A DNA stretch of 54,638 bases from contig NZ_SLXB01000027.1 in assembly GCF_004342845.1 (NCBI RefSeq), forward strand, positions 1-54,638, in the 5' to 3' direction. Source of the DNA: Prevotella heparinolytica. Its GTDB lineage: Bacteria; Bacteroidota; Bacteroidia; Bacteroidales; Bacteroidaceae. The notes under the pieces were generated by a model. That model made no database searches and was not told where the DNA came from. It saw nothing but the letters and a program-made list of their open reading frames with translations. Positions 42,464 through 48,715 of this stretch are shown piece after piece. Numbering within the stretch: the stretch's first letter is position 1; each line of letters begins with the position of its first letter. Both the position numbers and the translations under genes were made by a program.

Positions 42464-42498
42464 CGAAGGTAGGAGATGGTGTTTTTTATAAAAAGGAC
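42464..42498 (-). promoter_or_regulatory. Phage late promoter, site 6 (lysis operon, inside invertible segment)
   Basis: On the minus strand, GTCCTTTT (42498-42491), a 19-bp spacer, then TACCTTCG (42471-42464, one mismatch). Because it lies inside the segment, the lysis genes keep their promoter in either orientation. Confidence 0.62.
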
Positions 42499-42499
42499 A

Positions 42500-43096
42500 C
42501 TACAAATTCATTCTTCTCAGGCGATCTTTGAGAGTTTTAGGATTACATTTAAGTTTTCGGCATATAGCGGATTTTGAATAACCATATTCAAACATTGTTC
42601 GGATAAGAGCTTCTTTGCCTGTCAGCTTGTAGTGGCTGTTCTTACTTCCAACCTCCCTTCCTAACCTCTTCCCGGCAGCCTTGCGCATGGCAAGCGCCTC
42701 CTTGGTTCGTTGCGATATAAGGTCACGCTCGATTTGAGCCGACAGCCCAAAGGCAAAAGCAAGTATCTGCGAGTTAATATTATTGCCAAGTTCATACCGC
42801 TCCTTGACGGTCAAGACTTTGGTCTCCTTACTCATGCAGAGATTGAGTATTGACATTATCTGCATTAAATTTCTGCCAAGACGGCTTATCTCCGTGAGGA
42901 TAAGAGTATCCCCTTTCTTCATTCTTTTGAGCAGGCCACCAAGCTTGCGATCGGATGCCGCCTTTGTTCCTGATGCGGTTTCTGAGACCCATCTATCTAT
43001 TACTATCCCCTTTTCCGTGGCAAACTTCTGCACTTCAAACCGCTGGTTCTCGACGGTTTGTTTATCCGTCGACACCCTGATATATGCGTAAACCAT
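42500..43096 (-). CDS. Serine recombinase, DNA invertase (Gin/Hin/Pin family)
   Basis: Encodes 198 aa. MVYAYIRVSTDKQTVENQ holds the catalytic Ser at residue 9. LGGLLKRMKKGDTLILTEISRLGRNLMQI gives the Arg-rich active-site helix, AFGLSAQIERDLISQRTKEAL the long E helix, and KSAICRKLKCNPKTLKDRLRR a C-terminal helix-turn-helix. Length is typical of invertases. A longer frame from 43309 is rejected because its extra 71 residues are an unlikely antisense of the Y gene. It most likely flips the surrounding segment. Confidence 0.9.
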   Translation of the reverse strand: MVYAYIRVSTDKQTVENQRFEVQKFATEKGIVIDRWVSETASGTKAASDRKLGGLLKRMKKGDTLILTEISRLGRNLMQIMSILNLCMSKETKVLTVKERYELGNNINSQILAFAFGLSAQIERDLISQRTKEALAMRKAAGKRLGREVGSKNSHYKLTGKEALIRTMFEYGYSKSAICRKLKCNPKTLKDRLRRMNL

Positions 43097-43105
43097 TTTT
43101 GCCGC

Positions 43106-43136
43106 CGAAATTAGTAATATTAGATGGATGCCGAAA
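43106..43136 (-). promoter_or_regulatory. Putative invertase promoter
   Basis: On the minus strand, TTTC (43136-43133), a 19-bp spacer, then TAATTTCG (43113-43106). Both elements carry a C in place of T or G, so the promoter is probably weak, which suits an invertase. Confidence 0.4.
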
Positions 43137-43169
43137 ACGTAGATGTGATGGATGATAAAAGTAACAGGT

Positions 43170-43541
43170 ATGATTAAGACAAAAGAACTTGGAAGTGCAT
43201 TGGCAGGATTGCCGACAGGTACACCGGCAAAGGCGGTAGGGATAGGCAATGGCAGTGGAGTATTGGCAGAGCCGTCAGACATGCTTAAGGTTGGCAGAGT
43301 CGTAAACAAAGAGGGTATTACTATTGATTGTAATACGATTGTCGAGAGTGTTGATGTATCCTCCTATCAATGGAACAATGCGCCATTTCCATATAAATCA
43401 GCCATTTTGGAGACACGCATGTATTCCACCTCGCGGGGCATGCAGCGATATTACTCAATCGAGGGGGCTAACCCGGTCGTTGAGATGTATATAAGAGGCT
43501 ACGTAAGTGGAGCTTGGGGGGCGTGGAAGAAGATTGGATAA
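43170..43541 (+). CDS. Alternative tail-tip protein Y (pyocin-knob-like end)
   Basis: Encodes 123 aa. It starts MIKTKELG, with a leader closely matching that of the convergent gene X (both end ATGATTAAGAC). The C terminus VEMYIRGYVSGAWGAWKKIG resembles the pyocin-knob ending of fibre tips. An ATG at 43152 is possible but 43170 matches the X start. In the sequenced orientation it is divergent from the invertase and lies far from the tail operon. Confidence 0.66.
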   Translation: MIKTKELGSALAGLPTGTPAKAVGIGNGSGVLAEPSDMLKVGRVVNKEGITIDCNTIVESVDVSSYQWNNAPFPYKSAILETRMYSTSRGMQRYYSIEGANPVVEMYIRGYVSGAWGAWKKIG

Positions 43542-43545
43542 AGGA

Positions 43546-43569
43546 TAGTAGGCGGGAAACCGCCTACTA
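43546..43569. terminator. Bidirectional terminator between the convergent tip genes
   Basis: Perfect 10-bp stem TAGTAGGCGG/CCGCCTACTA with loop GAAA, placed exactly between the two stop codons. Confidence 0.78.
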
Positions 43570-43926
43570 CTATAATTCTTTCCACGCAGACCAACCGGCA
43601 GGCACTTTGTAACGGATGTACATCCTATTATACTTCAGGTCTATCGTTGTGGATGGGGCTGGGAATGCCACCTGCTTAATAATAAGTTGATTGATATTGC
43701 TCGCATTGAACACTATCACGCAATATGATGTATAATCGGCAGGGATATTGCTTGTCACCCCATAATACATCCCGCTATCTTCTGCCAAATTTGCATCTGT
43801 TATACCTGCTCGCAACCTAAAGCCTTTAGACGGCATCAGCCCTTTCGTCGTGTCAGATACCTCACTCATTTGCGCCCTAATCAGTTCCACCACGTCTGCG
43901 CTATTTACTTGTATAGTCTTAATCAT
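43570..43926 (-). CDS. Alternative tail-tip protein X (pyocin-knob-like end)
   Basis: Encodes 118 aa. Starts MIKTIQVNSADVVELI and ends YIRYKVPAGWSAWKEL, parallel to the end of Y (WGAWKKIG). Its body (FRLRAGITDANLAEDSGMYYG) resembles fibre-tip receptor domains. It is the gene next to the right breakpoint. After inversion it would lie on the plus strand about 100 bp behind the tail operon, so it is the tip selected by the flipped state. Confidence 0.66.
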   Translation of the reverse strand: MIKTIQVNSADVVELIRAQMSEVSDTTKGLMPSKGFRLRAGITDANLAEDSGMYYGVTSNIPADYTSYCVIVFNASNINQLIIKQVAFPAPSTTIDLKYNRMYIRYKVPAGWSAWKEL

Positions 43927-43943
43927 ATCCTTGTAATTTAATC

Positions 43944-44174
43944 GTCCTTGATAAAGGAGACACCGTATATAAGTATATTAAGCTGATGGAGTATCGATAC
44001 CTCTTTATCAATAAGACGGACACCGTCCTACAAACAGATAGTGTGCAAGTGCCTTATCCCGTTGAAAAGAAACTAACCAAATGGGAAAGTATTAAGCTTG
44101 ATATGGGCGGATGGATGTTCGGGGCGTTGATTGTACTTTTACTGTACATTTTGTATAGGCGACATATTAAGTAG
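43944..44174 (+). pseudogene. Spanin-like protein, C-terminal half outside the segment
   Basis: The open frame from GTC 43944 reads VLDKGDTVYKYIKLMEYRYLF, then TDSVQVPYPVEKKLTKW, and a membrane helix (FGALIVLLLYILY) with a basic end (RRHIK). An ATG at 43986 could start a short fragment, but the frame upstream of it is the natural continuation of the N-terminal half at 41682-41485. Together they give 141 aa: membrane anchor, periplasmic DS/TDS-rich stem and second membrane anchor. Confidence 0.72.
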
Positions 44175-44196
44175 ATGATACTTTTAGTTCATATTA

Positions 44197-44227
44197 AAGG
44201 CGGTTGCCCGTGATGGGCAGTCGCCTT
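44197..44227 (+). terminator. Terminator after spanin gene (GTGA-loop family)
   Basis: A 13-bp stem AAGGCGGTTGCCC/GGGCAGTCGCCTT with two wobbles, loop GTGAT, then TGTTTG. It would end the lysis transcript in the flipped orientation. Confidence 0.78.
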
Positions 44228-44271
44228 GTTTGTTAAATAGAGTTAATGGCGTTGTTTTTCTTGTTGGTTTA

Positions 44272-44302
44272 TTTGCCAACACGGAAATAATGCTTATCTT
44301 TG
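44272..44302 (+). promoter_or_regulatory. Canonical promoter of right-end small operon
   Basis: TTTG at 44272-44275, a 19-bp spacer, then a perfect TATCTTTG at 44295-44302. An inverted repeat TTGG/CCAA around TTTATTTG overlaps the -33 element and may be an operator for the XRE protein at 44879. Confidence 0.68.
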
Positions 44303-44341
44303 CAATACAGAAAAGAATTATTAACGTTTAAACTTAAGATT

Positions 44342-44545
44342 ATGCAAACAACTTACGACATTCATTTCAATGACGCAGAGAACAGCAACAGTAAAGGCTG
44401 GACAGAGAATTATGAGTATTGCCTTGACTACATCAAGACTTATAACGGCACTGACGAGAGCTATTTTGCCGATTATAAAGGCGGTACAGTATCAATAGTA
44501 TGTAACCAAACCGGAGAAGTAATTTACGAAGAAAAAATCAGATAA
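44342..44545 (+). CDS. Small hypothetical protein
   Basis: Encodes 67 aa, acidic, Tyr-rich (TENYEYCLDYIKTYNG). A start at 44300 lies inside the promoter, so ATG 44342 is used. It probably encodes a lysogeny-expressed protein. No family recognised. Confidence 0.6.
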   Translation: MQTTYDIHFNDAENSNSKGWTENYEYCLDYIKTYNGTDESYFADYKGGTVSIVCNQTGEVIYEEKIR

Positions 44546-44584
44546 ATCATTAACGCTGCGCTATCGGCATGACGGGCAAACATT

Positions 44585-44866
44585 ATGAAAAACTTTGATT
44601 CAAAAGATTTCATCGGCGCAATTGCCATTTTCAACGCCGACCCCTATTTGGTAGAGACAGAAGAACAGGCAGAAGAGCTGTCAGGCTTCGTAAACAGTGC
44701 TGACGCCGTAACCGCAATTACCTCTGATGATACCAGCTTTGAAGAGGCTTGTGAAAAGTTAGGGCTCTCGAAAGCGAATAACGTTGCCAAGGTGTATGCT
44801 GCTGGTGTGCACAATCAGAGCGGATGCTATTTCTGCCTTGCAGCAGATTGGGATTTCTCTGATTAA
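44585..44866 (+). CDS. Small acidic hypothetical protein
   Basis: Encodes 93 aa, acidic (ETEEQAEELSGF; TSDDTSFEEACEKLG). No family recognised. It is 12 bp before the XRE regulator in the same transcript. Confidence 0.6.
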   Translation: MKNFDSKDFIGAIAIFNADPYLVETEEQAEELSGFVNSADAVTAITSDDTSFEEACEKLGLSKANNVAKVYAAGVHNQSGCYFCLAADWDFSD

Positions 44867-44878
44867 TATAGAGTTAAG

Positions 44879-45103
44879 ATGACTGATAGAGAAAGAATAG
44901 GGGCTGCAATAGCAGCCCTTAGAGCGAAAAAACAAATGACAGTGAGGGATCTTGCCGACAAGACAGGCATCAACCACTCCAATCTTTGTAAGATAGAGGG
45001 TGGAAAGATGTCACCAACCATTGATACCCTCTCCAAAATTGCGAATGCTCTTGATGCAAGGATAGTTTTAATAGAGGTAAGTCAAGTAGCTGGCAAGCAC
45101 TAA
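44879..45103 (+). CDS. XRE-family helix-turn-helix regulator
   Basis: Encodes 74 aa, nearly all HTH: KQMTVRDLADKTGINHSNLCKIEGGKMSPTIDTLSKIANAL. There is no further domain. Last gene of the right-end operon, before a terminator shared tail to tail with the integrase. It may control integrase/excision or its own operon. Confidence 0.83.
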   Translation: MTDRERIGAAIAALRAKKQMTVRDLADKTGINHSNLCKIEGGKMSPTIDTLSKIANALDARIVLIEVSQVAGKH

Positions 45104-45126
45104 TATGAGATGGCTTGCCAGTTTTT
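45090..45126 (+). terminator. Terminator between XRE gene and integrase
   Basis: Perfect 9-bp stem CTGGCAAGC/GCTTGCCAG with a 14-nt loop, followed by TTTTT. It overlaps the XRE gene end. Confidence 0.82.
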
Positions 45127-45145
45127 ATATAAACTTTGTACTGTT

Positions 45146-46315
45146 TTATAGCAATCCGCTAAAATGTTTTGTCGCTTCATGAACAGTCAAAGAGTCTCCT
45201 TTGAGATACTTATTTGTAACAGAGATATCAGAGTGGCGCGCTTGATCTCGTGCCACAACAATTCCTTCTGTGTTGGCAAGGTCTCTGATGCCAGAGTCTT
45301 TTAGTGAATAAAACTGGTAATTCTTTGGCATCCTAAGGACGGTTCTGAGTTTATTAAAGTAATCTCTGAATATCCTCGAATCAGCCTTTGTCTTTGAAGG
45401 TTTAAAGTCCTTACCAAACAAATAATAGTCGGAATTGTAACTAAAAATATTTAGATCAATCATTAATCTTATTATTGTATCGTTAAGTCCTACCATACCA
45501 TCTTTCCGGTTTTTGGAAATAGCAGATGAAACATATACTTTCTGCTCTTTAATGTGGATATCCCGTAATCGAATACAGGATAATTCGTCAGGTCGGATGA
45601 AAGTGTAATACTCCATCTGACACGCCAGCAGATAGTGTAGGTTTGTTTTTTGTAGGTAATCTTTCAACCGAGTCAAATCGCCATGTGAAAATGCAGATCG
45701 GAACTTTCCTCCTTCGGTCAAGCTCTTTACATGTTCTACCGGGTTATTATTCATATATTTTTTCTCTTGCAACCATGTGCAGAAAGCCGAAAACCATGTC
45801 TTGTAATTATTGCGCGTGCGTGCCGTCACATCGCGGTCTAACAATAGATAGTCCAGAAAGTCGCTGATATACGCTTGGTCTAACTGGTACATATATATAA
45901 TAGGATTGCTTCTGCTTTGATTGTATTCCATTAACATATTCATGCGTGATTGGTAATCATAGCATGTTTTCCTTTTTAAAGTGTTATTGGCTGTCAACTT
46001 CTCAATGTATCTAAGATATAGAGTGGCCACATCATCAAAACGTGCATACATACGCTCTGATGTAGCTTCTGCCCAAGGATTCCATCCTTGCCTTAAGCGT
46101 AATGTGGTATTAGCGATAATTTCGGCTGCCCGCTTTTTCTTATCAGAAACCTTGTTTATGGAATCAAGCATATACTTTTTCCTTTTCATTCTGCCATCAA
46201 CAGGGTCGAGGCATTGAAAATCGACATACCAATTTTTTCCGGTGTGTAGTTTGGGAAGAGTGTAGGTTACAACATTATATATAGATGCACCTTTCCTTGA
46301 TTTTAATGAAGACAT
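45146..46315 (-). CDS. int: Tyrosine integrase
   Basis: Encodes 389 aa. Catalytic core: Arg in YTFIRPDELSCIRL (about 241), Lys in SAISKNRKDG, LKDSGIRDL (about 339-347, Lys where many have His), ARHSDISVTNKYL with His and the nucleophile Tyr (about 362-371). N-terminal arm-binding and SAM-like core-binding domains precede (about 1-100 and 100-205). This layout is common among Bacteroidales element integrases. It lies 133 bp from the tRNA att site and would insert and excise the phage at tRNA-fMet. Confidence 0.92.
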   Translation of the reverse strand: MSSLKSRKGASIYNVVTYTLPKLHTGKNWYVDFQCLDPVDGRMKRKKYMLDSINKVSDKKKRAAEIIANTTLRLRQGWNPWAEATSERMYARFDDVATLYLRYIEKLTANNTLKRKTCYDYQSRMNMLMEYNQSRSNPIIYMYQLDQAYISDFLDYLLLDRDVTARTRNNYKTWFSAFCTWLQEKKYMNNNPVEHVKSLTEGGKFRSAFSHGDLTRLKDYLQKTNLHYLLACQMEYYTFIRPDELSCIRLRDIHIKEQKVYVSSAISKNRKDGMVGLNDTIIRLMIDLNIFSYNSDYYLFGKDFKPSKTKADSRIFRDYFNKLRTVLRMPKNYQFYSLKDSGIRDLANTEGIVVARDQARHSDISVTNKYLKGDSLTVHEATKHFSGLL

Positions 46316-46322
46316 TTTTTTT

Positions 46323-46349
46323 ATACGTTTTTCGAGTGCGAAAACGTAT
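46323..46349. promoter_or_regulatory. Inverted repeat just upstream of int
   Basis: Perfect 9-bp arms ATACGTTTT/AAAACGTAT (46323-46331 and 46341-46349), 8 bp before the integrase start. It could be an operator or a leader hairpin limiting integrase translation. Confidence 0.45.
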
Positions 46350-46370
46350 GATTAATAATCTGGTACTTTT

Positions 46371-46390
46371 TTTGTCCGACTTTTGTCCGA
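46371..46390. promoter_or_regulatory. Tandem TTTGTCCGA, candidate arm-type sites, right end
   Basis: Two adjacent copies, TTTGTCCGAC and TTTTGTCCGA, about 60 bp inside the right att core. They match the word at 97-105 near the left core. Confidence 0.4.
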
Positions 46391-46448
46391 CCTTTTTTAA
46401 AGAGCAAAGGATAAACCCTTGAAATAAAAAGGTTTATCCTCACTTTAG

Positions 46449-46520
<72 letters not shown>

Positions 46521-46540
46521 ATGTTGTTGTTTTGTGGGTG

Positions 46541-46571
46541 CAAAGGTACGGCATTATTTTTAATCTGCAAA
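46541..46571 (-). promoter_or_regulatory. tRNA-fMet promoter
   Basis: On the minus strand, TTTG (46571-46568), a 19-bp spacer, then a perfect TACCTTTG (46548-46541), 21 bp before the tRNA 5' end. This host promoter would be unaffected by the prophage. Confidence 0.75.
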
Positions 46572-46597
46572 TAAAACACATATTATTTTTCTATTGC

Positions 46598-46628
46598 TTG
46601 TGAGATATGCGGAAATGTTTTACTTTTG
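46598..46628 (+). promoter_or_regulatory. Promoter of the tetR-fabG operon
   Basis: TTG at 46598-46600, a 20-bp spacer, then a perfect TACTTTTG at 46621-46628, 31 bp before the tetR start. Confidence 0.65.
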
Positions 46629-46659
46629 CTCAAATATTAAAGCAATGTGCAATTAATTT

Positions 46660-47256
46660 ATGACCGTATCGAAGACAAAAGCTAAATTGGTGGATGTTGC
46701 CCGTCAGTTATTTGCAAAGATGGGTGTCGAGAATACCACGATGAACGATATTGCCCTCGCCTCTAAAAAGGGAAGAAGAACACTTTACACCTATTTTAAA
46801 AGTAAGGAAGATATTTACATGGCTGTTGTCGAGACGGAATTGGATATCCTTTCGGATATGATGAAACGTGTGGCAGAGAAAGACATCTCGCCCGATGAAA
46901 AGATGATGGAAATGATATACACCCGTCTGGATGCAGTGAAAGAGGTAGTGTTTCGCAACGGAACACTCCGTGCCAACTTCTTCAGAGATATATGGAGGGT
47001 GGAAAAGGTGCGAAAGCGATTTGATGCAAAAGAGATACAACTCTTCGAAGACGTGCTCCGCGAAGGAGTGGAAAAGGGAGTGTTTCAGATCGATGACATC
47101 GAAATGACTGCCGCCATCGTACATTATAGCGTGAAAGGGATAGAAGTACCTTATATTCGCGGTCAGATAGCTCCCGATATGGACGACGAGGTTCGTGGGA
47201 CTTACGTAAGCCGTATGGTGCTCAGTGCATTGGGAAAGAAAGAAATACATTCATAA
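46660..47256 (+). CDS. TetR-family transcriptional regulator
   Basis: Encodes 198 aa. The N-terminal TetR helix-turn-helix is clear: VDVARQLFAKMGVENTTMNDIALASKKGRRTLYTYFKSKEDIY (about 10-52). The ligand-binding part is helical and less conserved. It starts the operon with fabG 14 bp downstream, so it may regulate fatty-acid genes, a usual pairing in Bacteroides. Confidence 0.9.
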   Translation: MTVSKTKAKLVDVARQLFAKMGVENTTMNDIALASKKGRRTLYTYFKSKEDIYMAVVETELDILSDMMKRVAEKDISPDEKMMEMIYTRLDAVKEVVFRNGTLRANFFRDIWRVEKVRKRFDAKEIQLFEDVLREGVEKGVFQIDDIEMTAAIVHYSVKGIEVPYIRGQIAPDMDDEVRGTYVSRMVLSALGKKEIHS

Positions 47257-47270
47257 ACAGTTTAAAGAAT

Positions 47271-48017
47271 ATGAGATTATTAGAAGGAAAAACAGCCATT
47301 GTGACCGGTGCCGCCCGTGGCATTGGCAAGGCCATCGCTTTGAAGTTTGCTCAAGAAGGAGCTAATGTTGCGTTCACCGACTTGGTGATTGACGAAAATG
47401 CCGAAGCTACGGCAAAGGAACTGGAAACCTTGGGTGTAAAAGCCAAAGCTTACGCTTCGAATGCTGCAAGCTTTGAAGACACGGCCAATGTTGTGGCGGA
47501 TATTCAGAAAGACTTCGGGCGCATCGATATTTTGGTAAATAATGCCGGCATCACGCGCGACGGCCTGATGATGCGCATGAGCGAACAACAATGGGACATG
47601 GTCATCAACGTAAACCTCAAATCGGCATTCAACTTCATCCATGCCTGCACGCCGGTCATGATGCGCCAGAAAGCCGGCAGCATCATCAACATGGCCTCTG
47701 TGGTAGGTGTTCACGGCAACGCAGGCCAGGCCAACTATGCCGCGTCCAAAGCCGGTATGATTGCCTTGGCCAAGTCAGTGGCACAAGAATTAGGGTCGCG
47801 CGGTATCCGCGCCAATGCCATTGCTCCGGGATTCATCATGACAGCCATGACCGATGCCTTGTCCGATGAGGTAAAGGCCGAATGGGCCAAGAAGATTCCC
47901 TTGCGTCGTGGCGGTACGCCCGAAGACGTGGCCAACGTGGCTACTTTCCTTGCCTCCGATATGTCATCCTACGTATCAGGCCAGGTCATTCAGATAGATG
48001 GTGGAATGAATATGTAA
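47271..48017 (+). CDS. fabG: 3-oxoacyl-[ACP] reductase
   Basis: Encodes 248 aa, the usual FabG length. NADPH site TGAARGIGKAIA (about 10-21), ILVNNAG, catalytic Ser in NMASVVGVHG (about 141) and YAASKAG (Tyr/Lys about 155-159), and the C-terminal SYVSGQVIQIDGGM typical of FabG. It reduces 3-oxoacyl-ACP in fatty-acid elongation. Host gene, co-transcribed with tetR. Confidence 0.93.
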   Translation: MRLLEGKTAIVTGAARGIGKAIALKFAQEGANVAFTDLVIDENAEATAKELETLGVKAKAYASNAASFEDTANVVADIQKDFGRIDILVNNAGITRDGLMMRMSEQQWDMVINVNLKSAFNFIHACTPVMMRQKAGSIINMASVVGVHGNAGQANYAASKAGMIALAKSVAQELGSRGIRANAIAPGFIMTAMTDALSDEVKAEWAKKIPLRRGGTPEDVANVATFLASDMSSYVSGQVIQIDGGMNM

Positions 48018-48028
48018 AGAGCGTTGCT

Positions 48029-48715
48029 ATGACTGTCGTATACGAAGACAATCATATCATTATAGTCAACAAAACCGCTTCCGAGATAGTTCAGGGAGAC
48101 AAAACGGGCGATACGCCGCTTTCAGAGACCGTGAAACAGTATTTGAAGGAGAAATATCAGAAACCCGGCAATGTCTTTATCGGTGTCACTCACCGACTGG
48201 ACCGCCCCGTGAGCGGTCTTGTTGTTTTTGCCAAGACCGGTAAAGCGCTTTCCCGTCTGAATGAAATGTTCAAGAACAGCGAAGTGAAGAAGACCTACTG
48301 GGCCGTGGTGAAAAACCGCCCTCCACAGGAAGAAGGGGAATTGGTGCACTATATGATACGCAACGAGAAACAGAACAAGAGTTATGCGTACGACCGTGAG
48401 AAGCCGGGCAGCAAGAAAGCCATCCTGCACTACCGACTTATCGGGCACTCACAGAACTATTATCTGTTGGAAATAGACCTGAAGACGGGACGGCATCATC
48501 AAATCCGTTGCCAGCTGGCAAAGATGGGATGCCCCATCAAGGGCGACTTGAAATACGGCTCCCCTCGTTCCAATCCGGACGGAAGCATTTGCCTGCACGC
48601 ACGGAATATCCGCTTTGTGCATCCGGTATCCAAGGAGCTGATAGAGGTAGAAGCGCCCACCCCCGCCTCCGACGGCTTGTGGCAGAGTTTTGAAACGAAT
48701 CTTATAACCGAATAA
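48029..48715 (+). CDS. RluA-family pseudouridine synthase
   Basis: Encodes 228 aa. THRLDRPVSGLVVFAKT (about 53-69) holds the catalytic Asp of the RluA/RsuA-type HRLDxxxSG motif. LKTGRHHQIRCQLAKMGCPIKGDLKYG is the conserved second motif. There is no S4 domain, so it belongs with the short RluA/RluC-like forms acting on rRNA or tRNA. A longer frame from 47882 overlaps fabG and is rejected. Its stop overlaps the next start. Confidence 0.88.
   Translation: MTVVYEDNHIIIVNKTASEIVQGDKTGDTPLSETVKQYLKEKYQKPGNVFIGVTHRLDRPVSGLVVFAKTGKALSRLNEMFKNSEVKKTYWAVVKNRPPQEEGELVHYMIRNEKQNKSYAYDREKPGSKKAILHYRLIGHSQNYYLLEIDLKTGRHHQIRCQLAKMGCPIKGDLKYGSPRSNPDGSICLHARNIRFVHPVSKELIEVEAPTPASDGLWQSFETNLITE

Larger units (their letters stand above)
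41484..43947. mobile_element. Inferred invertible segment with lysis genes, invertase and tail tips
   Basis: The spanin-like gene is split across the two ends in opposite orientations. Joining codon 66 (GTC at 41487-41485, minus) to the GTC at 43944-43946 (plus) restores one frame. Both ends share the core GGACG/CGTCC (41484-41488 and 43943-43947). A serine invertase gene lies inside. In the flipped state the order would be tail operon, tail-tip X, Y (antisense), invertase, holin, endolysin, complete spanin, all but Y co-directional with the late genes. A related site before the Y gene (about 43140-43160) would allow an inner flip that exchanges X and Y. Confidence 0.72.

Noticed and set aside
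43097..43309. N-terminal extension of the serine invertase to 43309
   Set aside because: The extra 71 residues are antisense to gene Y and unlike the family. MVYAYIRVS at 43096 is the normal N terminus.
41412..43945. Diversity-generating retroelement
   Set aside because: No reverse transcriptase and no template/variable repeat pair were seen. The variation mechanism visible here is inversion.
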